A stretch of 58,544 nucleotides of DNA from Bradyrhizobium liaoningense. Its GTDB lineage: Bacteria > Pseudomonadota > Alphaproteobacteria > Rhizobiales > Xanthobacteraceae. Below, one piece after another: positions 44,064-54,041 of this stretch. Position 1 is the stretch's first letter. Each line of letters begins with the position of its first letter. The stretch spans positions 1 to 58,544 of the forward strand of contig NZ_JAFCJM010000042.1 of the NCBI RefSeq assembly GCF_018130955.1, in the 5' to 3' direction. The translations under genes and the position numbers were made by a program. The notes under the pieces are model-generated. The model was given only the letters and a program-made list of their open reading frames with translations, did no database searches and was not told the origin of the DNA.

Positions 44064-44815
44064 CCGCGCACGGCGACTGCCCGCCCATAGGGCGAGGCAA
44101 CCGGCGGATTGGCGGTCTGGGCGGCGAGCTCGCCAATCAGGCGGTCGGCATCGGCGGCCATGCCGTCCGGCGCCTGGATCACCAGGCGCTCGAGCGCCCA
44201 GCGGTAGGACGAGACGCGCCGCTCCAGGCACTGCTGCACCCACTGCACGATCAGCGAGTTCTCCTGCATCCGCGCGACCGCGTCCGCTTTCTCGCGCGGC
44301 GACAATTCCGAGACCATCTTCATGCTGGCCTCACGCTTGCGGTCGAGCTCGATGACGCGGACGGCGCTCGCGAAGAACGGCTCGAAGCGGGTGATGTCGT
44401 CGCGCACGTCCTCGATGAGTTGGGCATAGCGCGAGGAGAACGAACGATGCGGCTCGTCGATCAGCGTGCGGCCATAGGTGGTGCGGTCGAACACGACGTT
44501 CTGCCGCCATGGCGACGGCATCGCCTTGTAGTCGCCGAACACGCTTCGCCAGGCCGGCCGCGACCGCGGCGGCTCGATCAGGGGATAGGCGAGATCGCGA
44601 AGCTGACGCTCTTCGTCGGTGAGCTGGAATTGCGATGACTTGACCCCAACGCTCGAGGTCACCTCGGCCCCTAACCAGCGGTGCATGTCGTCGCTGCGCA
44701 TGTCCGCGCGGGTGCGGCCAAAATCGCCGCCGCTGCAGGCACCGAGCGCCGCGCCGATCAGCGCGAGCAGCAGGGCCGATGAACAACACCGGATCTGGCG
44801 GAATGTGTCCGGCAT
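44060..44815 (-). CDS. Putative lipoprotein, 251 residues
   Basis: Signal peptide with lipobox LGAC at about residue 26 (ALLLALIGAALGACSGG), so probably lipid-anchored. The mature part is helical and charged, with RYAQLIEDVRDDITRFEPF and LDRKREASMKMVSEL; no catalytic motif recognised. It lies next to the 62-residue gene on the same strand, 17 bases downstream of it. Function unknown. Confidence 0.85.
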   Translation of the reverse strand: MPDTFRQIRCCSSALLLALIGAALGACSGGDFGRTRADMRSDDMHRWLGAEVTSSVGVKSSQFQLTDEERQLRDLAYPLIEPPRSRPAWRSVFGDYKAMPSPWRQNVVFDRTTYGRTLIDEPHRSFSSRYAQLIEDVRDDITRFEPFFASAVRVIELDRKREASMKMVSELSPREKADAVARMQENSLIVQWVQQCLERRVSSYRWALERLVIQAPDGMAADADRLIGELAAQTANPPVASPYGRAVAVRG

Positions 44816-44832
44816 TTCAAATCAGCCGGTCT

Positions 44833-45021
44833 TTAGCGCCGGCGACGACGGCGCCCCGGCGCTGTGCCCTGTTCCGGGCCGCGCCCGCCGCTGGTCTCGT
44901 CCGCTTCGCGCTCGATACGGATCACGGGAAGGATCACGACCGTCCCCATTTCCGCCGGCGGGGCGACATCCCCCGGCGAGCTCACCCGGCGACCGGCCGG
45001 AAATTCAATGATGGTCCCCAT
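44833..45021 (-). CDS. Small hypothetical protein, 62 residues
   Basis: Starts MGTIIEFPAGRRVSSPGD and carries an internal partial copy of the opening, MGTVVILPVIRIERE, before ending in an Arg run (PGRRRRRR). Start chosen because GAAGAGAG lies upstream. A near-CtrA box (45094-45108) lies about 73 bases upstream. It precedes the lipoprotein gene on the same strand and may be co-transcribed. Family not recognised. Confidence 0.72.
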   Translation of the reverse strand: MGTIIEFPAGRRVSSPGDVAPPAEMGTVVILPVIRIEREADETSGGRGPEQGTAPGRRRRRR

Positions 45022-45093
45022 GTCAGCTCTCTTCAATTGCCGCGCGACCGGTGCCGGCCCTCACAACATGGGCTCATTAAGATCAGCTCATGG

Positions 45094-45108
45094 TTAACGG
45101 GGTGTAAA
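45094..45108. promoter_or_regulatory. Near-consensus CtrA box
   Basis: TTAA-N7-TAAA, one mismatch from TTAA-N7-TTAA, in the divergent region between the 62-residue gene and the DUF2336 gene. Weaker on its own than the perfect site nearby. Confidence 0.4.
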
Positions 45109-45239
45109 CGCGCCGGCCGGGCCGTAGCCGCCCGGGCCAAACACCCGCCAAGACACCGCCAAGACACGGGCAAGCCGCGCGTCCCGTTGCGGCACGACAA
45201 CACTCCAATTTGAGCAGTTTGTTTCACGTCTCGTTTTCC

Positions 45240-45254
45240 TTAACGAGGCTTTAA
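45240..45254. promoter_or_regulatory. Perfect CtrA-type box TTAA-N7-TTAA
   Basis: TTAACGAGGCTTTAA matches the alphaproteobacterial CtrA consensus exactly. It ends 50 bases before the DUF2336 start, a typical promoter-proximal distance, so cell-cycle control of that gene is likely. Confidence 0.6.
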
Positions 45255-45304
45255 AACAAGCCGCGATAAGGTGGCGGCGATTCTTCTCGAGTTGCGTACG
45301 CCTC

Positions 45305-46282
45305 ATGACATCCAAGCCGCTGTTTCCAGGATTCGACGGGCTGATGACCCTCTCCCGTCGCGAAGGCGTCGATATCCGCCCGACCTTGCTGCGCGTGCTG
45401 ACGGACCTTTACGTCCAGGCCAAGAGCCATAGCGGCGACGAGGAACGCCAATTCGTCGAGCTCACCTCGCGCCTGATCGACCAGGTCGACGACGCGACGC
45501 GCGCCGCGGTCAAGGCGCGGCTGGCGATCTATCCCGCAACCCCCGCGCCCATCATGCAGAAGCTCGGGCTGCTGCCGGCGCATGAGGGACGGCGCATTCC
45601 GCTGGCGCGCGAAATTCCGGCCCCTGCCCCGGCTCCCGCGCCGGCGCGTATGCCTGGCGAGGCCGAGTTGCGGATGGCCTCGAACATGTCGATGCAGCCG
45701 AAGGACGCCGCCGAAATCCACGACATGTTCTTCCGCGCCACGGCGTCCGAGCGGGCGCTGATCCTGCACAACCTCGCGCAGACGCCGCTGAAGGCTGCGC
45801 CGCGCATCCCGACGGCGCGTGCCCAGCGCGCGATCCAGACCCTGGAAATGGCGGCCTTCGCGGAAGATTCCGAAAGTTTTGCGCTGGAACTCGGCGAAAG
45901 CCTGATCCTGCCCGCACGCGTCGCTGCACAGATCGTCGACGACACGGGTGGCGAGGCGCTTGCTGTCGCCGCGCGCGCGCTCGACATGCCGAGCCCCTCC
46001 TTCCAGCGCATCCTGCTGTTCTTCAAGTCCGAGATCGGCAACTCCGTGAACACCGTCTACCGGCTGTCGCGGCTCTACGATCGCCTCAGCGAGCGGTCCG
46101 CGCTGGTGATGCTCTCCGCCTGGCGCGGCTCGACGCTCGCCGTCACGCGCGCCAAATACCAGTCCTCGCTCTATGAGAGCGAACGGCAGCGCGCCCGCGC
46201 GGCCTCAAGCCCGTCGCGGCCGGCCGTACAGCCCGGCTCGAGCCCGGCCATCCGCACCGGGACCGGCGGGTCCGAGCGCTAA
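45305..46282 (+). CDS. DUF2336 domain-containing protein
   Basis: 325-residue soluble protein of the DUF2336 family found in alphaproteobacteria. It is almost wholly helical, with a Pro/Ala linker (PAPAPAPAPARMPGEAEL) near residue 110 dividing it in two, and a DUF2336-type repeat-like segment with AFAEDSESFALELGESLILPARVA. No enzymatic motif is visible. A perfect CtrA box lies just upstream. Confidence 0.88.
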   Translation: MTSKPLFPGFDGLMTLSRREGVDIRPTLLRVLTDLYVQAKSHSGDEERQFVELTSRLIDQVDDATRAAVKARLAIYPATPAPIMQKLGLLPAHEGRRIPLAREIPAPAPAPAPARMPGEAELRMASNMSMQPKDAAEIHDMFFRATASERALILHNLAQTPLKAAPRIPTARAQRAIQTLEMAAFAEDSESFALELGESLILPARVAAQIVDDTGGEALAVAARALDMPSPSFQRILLFFKSEIGNSVNTVYRLSRLYDRLSERSALVMLSAWRGSTLAVTRAKYQSSLYESERQRARAASSPSRPAVQPGSSPAIRTGTGGSER

Positions 46283-46293
46283 CCTCTTCGTTT

Positions 46294-46390
46294 GAGCATG
46301 ATCGCCGCGCAAACGCGTTCCGCGTTTGTCGCGAGGGAAAACCGCTGCACACTTTGCGCTAGCGCGGCCCTCCGGGTCCGGATCATGCTC
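46294..46390. repeat. Palindromic intergenic element with GAGCATGATC ends
   Basis: Begins GAGCATGATC and ends with the reverse complement GATCATGCTC. Inside, CAAACGCG-TTC-CGCGTTTG forms a strong stem. It fills the gap between the convergent DUF2336 and DUF1491 genes, where both transcripts should end; this element type is frequent in Bradyrhizobium. Confidence 0.7.
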
Positions 46391-46734
46391 TACGCGCGCG
46401 CCAATTCCAGGAAGTGACGACCAGCGCGGTCCTCGGTCTCGACGATCCATGCGTCGGGGTCGAAACGGATCTCCTTGGTCAGCCGTTCCTCCACCGCGTG
46501 CTCCGGCAAAGGCTGCGGCGCAACCGGCACGAAGAAGCGATCGACCGGCCGGCCGTCCTCATAGACGGTCTGCGGCGCCGGCACGTAGAGCATTGCATTG
46601 CCGTCGAGCAATGACACCTTGACGAACACGGCGCCCGCTTCCTCGGCGCCGCGCCGGCGCACCGCGCCGAATACGCCATCGGCCTGGCAGCGGCGCAGAT
46701 AGGCCGCCACCCAGATACTTGATTTCAACCGCAT
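46390..46734 (-). CDS. DUF1491 family protein
   Basis: 114-residue protein, normal for DUF1491. Family-typical opening RLKSSIWVAAYLRRCQADG (near the N-terminus) and the mid motif GAVFVKVSLLDGNAMLYVPAP; end motif RFDPDAWIVETEDRAGRHFL. Function unknown. It is convergent with the DUF2336 gene; its last bases touch the palindromic element. Confidence 0.92.
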   Translation of the reverse strand: MRLKSSIWVAAYLRRCQADGVFGAVRRRGAEEAGAVFVKVSLLDGNAMLYVPAPQTVYEDGRPVDRFFVPVAPQPLPEHAVEERLTKEIRFDPDAWIVETEDRAGRHFLELARA

Positions 46735-46787
46735 GAGTCGGACGATAGGCCAGCGCTGAGGATCGCGCCAGTCTCAGCTTCCGCGCC

Positions 46788-47000
46788 TCACACCTTGCTC
46801 GCGCCTTGCTGTGCGCCGCCGATCTGGCGCGCCACCAGATATGACAGCGGCATCGCAAGCGCAAAACCTGCGGCCACCGCGTAGGGGATGGCCTTGAGAG
46901 CCTGGTCCGCGAGGCTTGGAATCATCAGGACCACGATCAGGCTGGTCCCGGCCAGCACCGTCCCCAGCATGATCCATACGAGGACTGAAACCTTGAACAT
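46788..47000 (-). CDS. Small membrane protein, 70 residues
   Basis: Two predicted membrane helices: one at residues 5-27 (VSVLVWIMLGTVLAGTSLIVVL) and one at about 38-60 (IPYAVAAGFALAMPLSYLVA). Start at MFKVSVLVW chosen because the upstream extension is charged and out of keeping with an N-terminal helix; GAGAGAGG-like sequence sits upstream. Same strand as DUF1491, 53 bases before it. Function unknown. Confidence 0.75.
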   Translation of the reverse strand: MFKVSVLVWIMLGTVLAGTSLIVVLMIPSLADQALKAIPYAVAAGFALAMPLSYLVARQIGGAQQGASKV

Positions 47001-47170
47001 GGCGACCTCTCTCTTCCTTGATGAGGATGAGAGGATCATCTCCCCGAACCCTGCGCGCGGTCATTGATCCCGAACAAATCGACGCCGGACCACGCGGCTT
47101 CGGACCGCGCGACGACGGCCGCGCGCTTGATCGGCATCAATGACAGAGGACAGCGTGAGACGCCGGGCGC

Positions 47171-47210
47171 TAGAGCCTATTCGTTCCGATGGCATCGGAA
47201 CGGGGCTCTA
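47171..47210. repeat. Palindrome TAGAGCC...GGCTCTA with inner CGTTCCGAT/ATCGGAACG
   Basis: Outer arms TAGAGCC and GGCTCTA and inner arms CGTTCCGAT-GGC-ATCGGAACG give a long hairpin. It sits next to the 54-bp dispersed repeat copy 2, together forming the composite repeat commonly seen in Bradyrhizobium intergenic DNA. On the minus strand it follows the peptidoglycan-binding gene. Confidence 0.75.
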
Positions 47211-47218
47211 GTTTCTAG

Positions 47219-47272
47219 TTTTGACGCGTTTTCTTTACGCGAACTGGCATCCACTTCGCTCGAAAACGCTCT
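47219..47272. repeat. Dispersed 54-bp repeat, copy 2
   Basis: 51 of 54 positions match 9143-9196. The last two bases fall in the stop codon of the peptidoglycan-binding gene, so the repeat begins exactly where the gene ends, as copy 1 begins just past the response-regulator gene. Confidence 0.8.
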
Positions 47273-48000
47273 ATTCGACGGGATGTCCGATCGCAGCCGC
47301 CAACTCGCGCAGCAGGCGATCCGACACCTGCCCCGTCACCGGCATCTTGTGCTCGCGCTCGAACTTCTGGATCGCGGCCTGGGTCTCGCCACCGATCGCG
47401 CCCGTCACCTTCAACTGGCCATAGCCATATTCGGAGAGCGCGCGCTGCACGGCGGCGACGCGACGCGCGGCGGCGTTTTGCTGGACCGGGATCGGCGCCG
47501 GAGGACGCGCGACCGCAACGGATGATGGTGATGGCGCTGACGTCGTGGCCTTGACGAGATTGGTCATGGGATCGGCCGATCGCGAGGTCGATGCCGTCGC
47601 TTCAGGCTTTTCCGGCGCCCGTTCCACGGCCCTTGGTTCAACAGGCTTGGGCTCGGCCGGCCGCGCCTCGGGAACGCGAAACTCCATCGGCTTCGGCTCG
47701 AGCGGCAGCGAGTCGGCTGCCAGCGGACGCGGGCGCGGCAGCGGATTCGACAAACTCATCGACGGCGGCGCAGGCAGGTTGACCACGGTGCCGAACATCG
47801 GCGCCGGGTGGCGGCCGGTTTGCAGGAACAGCGCGTTGGCAACGATGGCGCCGATCGCGGCGCAGGCGATGAGGCCGGCCAGCGTATCCTTCGGACTGTG
47901 CAGCAGGATGCGCATCGCGAAATTGCGTTCGGTCTCGACATCGACGGCCGCCGCCTTGGCACCACGGCGGCGCGGCGTGTCTTCATCCCTTGCAGACTTT

Positions 48001-48008
<8 letters not shown>
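47271..48008 (-). CDS. Peptidoglycan-binding domain protein, membrane-anchored
   Basis: Charged N-terminus, one membrane helix (about residues 43-62, TLAGLIACAAIGAIVANALF), a long Pro/Glu/Ala-rich stalk (70-165), then a PG_binding_1 domain: VAAVQRALSEYGYGQLKVTGAIGGETQAAIQKFEREHKMP (seen in order), with the family's GxxTxxAIxxFQ-like core. The GTG start overlaps the stop of the PAS kinase gene (GTGCCTAG), so the two are translationally coupled, suggesting an envelope-linked role for the kinase. Confidence 0.88.
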
Positions 48009-49851
<1,843 letters not shown>

Positions 49852-50234
49852 TCGTCGGAAAGACGCGCCGGAACGCCTCCTTGTCGTTGAGCCACCGTGT
49901 CAGAGCGGAATTAAACGAACGCTAAGGCGCCGCGGCCGGCGGCAAAACACCTTGTGATCGCGGACGTTTTGGGGCGATTTGACCGCTTCATTCGCGCGGA
50001 TGGTGAACACGGGGTTTCCACCCTGCCAGAACTCATGGTTTCGAATTGGTGGACGCGGATGCGAAAGGCTGCCGATCCGGCGTCAATCGAAAATTTACGA
50101 GCATGGCGATTCGGCAAAATCCGCCGCAAATTTTCGCCAAGTTAAGCACAAAGCAATTACTTGCGATTTATCGAGGACTGCTAGGTCGACTGGAGCGGGA
50201 CCACCGCGGCAGGATCTAACCTACAGGTCGCAAG
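49852..50234. other. Intergenic region upstream of the PAS kinase and DUF5330 genes
   Basis: About 380 bases between divergent genes. Apart from a CtrA-like box, no gene, repeat or terminator is recognised; it must carry promoters for both sides. Confidence 0.5.
49911..49925 (-). promoter_or_regulatory. CtrA-like box TTAG-N7-TTAA upstream of the PAS kinase
   Basis: On the minus strand TTAG-CGTTCGT-TTAA, one base from the TTAA-N7-TTAA consensus, 60 bases upstream of the kinase ATG. The position and the kinase type make CtrA control plausible. Confidence 0.45.
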
Positions 50235-50660
50235 ATGCGCTTTCTGTTCCGCATCACATTCTGGCTCGGGCTGGTGCTGGTGCTCCTGCCGCGGGACAAG
50301 ACGCCCGAATCGGAAAAGCTGCCGCAGATCGGCGCCGCCGACGCGGTGCAGGCCGCGACCGCGGCCGTCTCCGACATGAGCCAGTTCTGCAAGCGCCAGC
50401 CGGCGGCCTGCGAGGTCGGCGGCCAGGCCGCAACCATCATCGGCCAGCGGGCCCAGGACGGCGCGCGCAAGCTCTACCAGATCATCAACGACAAGAAAGA
50501 GCAGATCACCAACGAGAAGAACGACAAGAAGGCGCCCGACCATACCGGCTCGATCGCGATGGCCGGTGAAGGCGATTTTGCCGCGAGCCAGGCGCCGCGT
50601 GACACATTGAGCCAGGACGATCTGGCGCTGGAATGGCACGGACCTGACATCGCGAACTAG
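50235..50660 (+). CDS. DUF5330-type envelope protein, 141 residues
   Basis: Short N-terminal helix (MRFLFRITFWLGLVLVLLPR) acting as anchor or signal, then DMSQFCKRQPAACEVGGQAA, a two-cysteine motif seen in DUF5330 proteins, and a charged tail. Length 141 is near the family norm. The two cysteines could form a disulfide outside the cytoplasm. Function unknown; convergent with the flippase gene. Confidence 0.85.
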   Translation: MRFLFRITFWLGLVLVLLPRDKTPESEKLPQIGAADAVQAATAAVSDMSQFCKRQPAACEVGGQAATIIGQRAQDGARKLYQIINDKKEQITNEKNDKKAPDHTGSIAMAGEGDFAASQAPRDTLSQDDLALEWHGPDIAN

Positions 50661-50687
50661 GTCGCGATCGCGACAACGGCGTGACGG

Positions 50688-52187
50688 TTACGCCGCCGCC
50701 TTGCCTTCCCGGATCAGCTGCGCCGCCCGCCACGCATTCGCAATGATCCTGCGGCCCGACGCCGTCGCACACAGCGCGAGGCCTGTCCCGACATAAGCCG
50801 TCAGCAATCCGATCGTCAGCGCGAGTACCGGATGGAGCGAGAGGCGGTGAAGTTCCAGCGAGACGCCATAGACGAGCGCCGCGGCAATCACGACAGACAT
50901 GCCGATCGGCAGCAGCATGGTGATGAACTGCGCCAGCGAGACCGGACCTTCGCGGGTAGCACCCCAGATCGTCACGCCGTGGATGGGAAGCGAAAAGATC
51001 GCAGCTGACACGGCTACGCCCACCACACCCCACGGCAAGCCAAGCGCCAGCGCCAGCACGGTCAGGCCCTGCCCGACGAGGCCGCATTGAAGCATCAGTT
51101 TCGTGCGGCCCTGGCTCACGAACAGCCACGACGCCGCAGCTCCGGCAGGTGCCAGCAGGCTCGCAGCCGCAAACCAGCTCACGATCGGCGACGTGGCGGT
51201 CCAATCCCGGCCGTACAGGACCAGAATGGCGTAATCGGCCATGAACACGAGGCATACGAGGCCGGGCGTGAGGAAGAGGATGAGCGCTTCGGAGAACTGG
51301 AGAAAGGCCTGGCGATACTCGTTGGCATCGGCGGCGAGCCTGGCCAGCGACGTTTCCGCAATCCGCGACAGCGGCGTGAGAAACTGCACGAAGGACATGC
51401 TCACGAGCTTGAAGCCGCGGTCGAACAGGCCGACCTCCCACGCCCCGAACAGGCGGCCGACCGCCAGCGGGCTGAGACTCGTGGCCGCAAACGAGGCGAG
51501 CGAAAGCCCGGTGAGATGCGCGCCGAATTTCATCAGCGGCAGCGTCTTGGCAAGCGCACGCGGACGTGCCGGCCGGAACGGTGACAGCGTCCAGGCGAGC
51601 ACGCCGGCCGTGAACGTATGCACCAATTGTCCGAAGACGAGCGACCAGTAACCGAAGCCCAGTCGCGCGGCCGTAATGGATGCCATGACGTTGGCGAGAA
51701 CCGGCGCGATGTCGATCAGCAGGATCGGGACCGGCTCCATGCGCCGGTGCATCAGCGCGATCTGCTGATAGGACAGGCTGTTGACGATGATCAGCACCGA
51801 GAGCGCGGCGAGAACGCCGGTAACCCTGTGGTCGTTGTAGAACGTCGCGACCGCAGGCGAGAGCGCCAGCAGGGTCAAGGCCAGGACGCATCCGAACGCC
51901 AGGTTGATCCAGAACACATTGTTGCTGTCGTCGGCGCTCAGCGACGGGCGCTGGATGACGGCTTGCGACAGGCCGAGGTCGTTGGACAAAGCGAACAGGC
52001 CGAAGACCGGCGCGCACATGGCGACGACGCCGAAATCGGCAGGGCTCAACAGGCGCGCAAGCGCGATCTGGGAGCCGAACAGCAGCAATGATTTGGCGAA
52101 TTGAACCGCGACGCTGGAGACGACCCAACGGGAAGCGACGGCCTTAACATCTGTGGGTCGTACGGCGGCGGTCATCGTCGATTGCAT
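50688..52187 (-). CDS. Polysaccharide flippase, Wzx/MOP family
   Basis: Lipid-linked oligosaccharide flippase-like membrane protein (499 residues; 12-14 helices). Typical opening of the lipopolysaccharide biosynthesis family: FAKSLLLFGSQIALARLLSPADFGVVAM, with SYQQIALMHRRMEPVPI later. It may move a surface-polysaccharide unit across the inner membrane. ATG at 52187 used; MTAAVRP 12 bases further in is an alternative. Divergent from the methyltransferase gene, another probable surface-sugar function. Confidence 0.92.
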   Translation of the reverse strand: MQSTMTAAVRPTDVKAVASRWVVSSVAVQFAKSLLLFGSQIALARLLSPADFGVVAMCAPVFGLFALSNDLGLSQAVIQRPSLSADDSNNVFWINLAFGCVLALTLLALSPAVATFYNDHRVTGVLAALSVLIIVNSLSYQQIALMHRRMEPVPILLIDIAPVLANVMASITAARLGFGYWSLVFGQLVHTFTAGVLAWTLSPFRPARPRALAKTLPLMKFGAHLTGLSLASFAATSLSPLAVGRLFGAWEVGLFDRGFKLVSMSFVQFLTPLSRIAETSLARLAADANEYRQAFLQFSEALILFLTPGLVCLVFMADYAILVLYGRDWTATSPIVSWFAAASLLAPAGAAASWLFVSQGRTKLMLQCGLVGQGLTVLALALGLPWGVVGVAVSAAIFSLPIHGVTIWGATREGPVSLAQFITMLLPIGMSVVIAAALVYGVSLELHRLSLHPVLALTIGLLTAYVGTGLALCATASGRRIIANAWRAAQLIREGKAAA

Positions 52188-52409
52188 GCTTGGGCTGGCC
52201 AGCGGGTCGGAACTGCGCGGCTGACGTGTTCAATGATACGGCCGGAATAGCAGGAAAACGTTACGAGCGACGACGTTATGGCAGGGGTTGGTTAATCTAA
52301 TCCGGATGTTAACTACGGAAAAAGGATATGCTTCCGCCGGTTGCAGCGTGACGGTAATCGAAACCGACCTTAATGGCCGGCAAGACCGATTTCCGGCGCG
52401 GAGCCTGAC

Positions 52410-53495
52410 ATGATTGAGACCATCGATCGCTTGCCTCCTGAACAATTGACCGGTCAGCATGCACATCGCGCCACGCGCGGTTCCGACCAGCCCGAATGCC
52501 CGGCGTGCAAGTCGCGATCCCTGTCCTCGCTGCGAACGGTGTCCGCGCGCGAAGCGGCTCACTTCTTCGCACCCGAGCGTGCAGATGCCGAAAGCCACAA
52601 GCGCATCCTGTCCTGCGTCACCTCGCTGTGGGGCGGCGACACCTGCCAGATCATGAGCTGCGCGGATTGCGGCTTCGGCTTCGCATGGCCTTACGTTGCC
52701 GGAAACGCCGAGTTCTACAATTTCACCGGCTCTGACGGCGTCTATCCCAGAGCCAAGTGGGAATTTACGCGCACGGCCGCCGAGCTCGGCAAGCTGAACA
52801 AGAGCGGCGCGAAGGTGTTGGAAGTCGGCGCCGGGAATGGGTACTTCCTCGACCAGATCTGTCCGAGCCTCGTTCGGCCTGAAGACGTCACGGTGCTCGA
52901 GTACAATGACAAGTCGATTCCGATCCTCAGGGATAAAGGATATCGCGCGCTTTCGGTCGATCTCAGAGACGAGGCGCTGGACGCCTATCGCGGCTCCTTC
53001 GATTTCATCTTCCTGTTCCAGGTCGTCGAGCATCTCGATGGCCTGGACGCGTTGTTCGGCCGCATCAGTTCACTACTGAAGAGCGGCGGCTCCGCATTCT
53101 GCGCCGTGCCCAACTCCGCGCGCGTCAGGTACCAGGAAGCCAACCGCTCCGTTCCGGACCAGCCGCCCAATCATATCGGGCGATGGACGCCGCAAGCCTT
53201 CGACGCGGTGTGCCGGCGCAACGGTCTGGTGGTCCGCTCGGCAGAGCTCGAGCCGTTGAGCTGGCGGGAATTCCTGGCCCACGACATCTCCTACAGCCAT
53301 ATTCAGCGCGCGCAGCTCAATCCGGACGGCTTCGTCGCGCGTGTCAGGAGCTTGCCGCGCGGCCGGATGCGGCGGCTTGCGGAAGCCGCCCTCGCCGCGC
53401 TCTTCATCCCGGCGCGCCTGTCGGCCTGGCACTACGTCTACCGAAACCGCCAAAATCTCGGCGGTTCCTTGTGGGTCCGGCTGGACCGGCCGTAA
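52410..53495 (+). CDS. Class I SAM-dependent methyltransferase with N-terminal zinc site
   Basis: 361 residues. N-terminal cysteine pairs CPACKSRSL (about residue 30) and CADCGFGFAW (about 85) form a zinc-ribbon-like site found in sugar/nucleotide methyltransferases. The SAM motif I VLEVGAGNGYFLDQI starts near residue 135, followed by VTVLEYNDKS and FDFIFLFQVVEHLDGLDALF. Likely modifies a polysaccharide precursor, from its divergence with the flippase; substrate is not shown. Confidence 0.9.
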   Translation: MIETIDRLPPEQLTGQHAHRATRGSDQPECPACKSRSLSSLRTVSAREAAHFFAPERADAESHKRILSCVTSLWGGDTCQIMSCADCGFGFAWPYVAGNAEFYNFTGSDGVYPRAKWEFTRTAAELGKLNKSGAKVLEVGAGNGYFLDQICPSLVRPEDVTVLEYNDKSIPILRDKGYRALSVDLRDEALDAYRGSFDFIFLFQVVEHLDGLDALFGRISSLLKSGGSAFCAVPNSARVRYQEANRSVPDQPPNHIGRWTPQAFDAVCRRNGLVVRSAELEPLSWREFLAHDISYSHIQRAQLNPDGFVARVRSLPRGRMRRLAEAALAALFIPARLSAWHYVYRNRQNLGGSLWVRLDRP

Positions 53496-53605
53496 GCGAT
53501 TCCCGCTCGACATGGCGGGGCGCCACGAACGCCCCGGATCAGGCTCGCCTATCGATTTCGCCCTCCGGTGTGCCTATATAGGGTCCCAGGGAAACACGGG
53601 CCAAC

Positions 53606-54034
53606 ATGACGACGATTGACGAAATCAGGGACAATTTCGACGTTCTGGACGATTGGGACGACCGCTACCGGTACGTCATCGAGCTCGGCCGCACGCTGGA
53701 ACCGCTACCGGAGGACGAGCATTCCGCCGCTAACAAGGTGCAGGGATGCGTCAGCCAGGTCTGGCTGTCCAAGCGCATCGAGCGCAATGGCGGTGCACCG
53801 ATCCTGAAATATCTTGGCGACAGCGACGCGCATATCGTGCGCGGGCTGGTCGCGATCGTGCTGTCGCTCTATTCCGGCCGCACGCCCCAGGAAATTCTGG
53901 AGACCGATGCGATCGCCGTGTTCGACGAGTTCGGCTTTCGCGATCACCTGACCCCGCAGCGTTCCAACGGGCTGCGTTCGATGGTCGAGCGTATCAAGAC
54001 CGACGCGCGCGAGGCGCTCGCGGAAGCTTCGTGA
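53606..54034 (+). CDS. sufE: Cysteine desulfuration protein SufE
   Basis: Sulfur-transfer protein that takes persulfide sulfur from SufS and passes it to the SufBCD scaffold for iron-sulfur cluster assembly. Active cysteine in VQGCVSQVWL (about residue 49) with conserved ELGRTLEPLPEDEH before it and RGLVAIVLSLYSGRTPQEI after. 142 residues, normal. It is not beside suf genes here; alphaproteobacterial sufE is often detached. Confidence 0.95.
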   Translation: MTTIDEIRDNFDVLDDWDDRYRYVIELGRTLEPLPEDEHSAANKVQGCVSQVWLSKRIERNGGAPILKYLGDSDAHIVRGLVAIVLSLYSGRTPQEILETDAIAVFDEFGFRDHLTPQRSNGLRSMVERIKTDAREALAEAS

Positions 54035-54041
54035 GGCGGCG

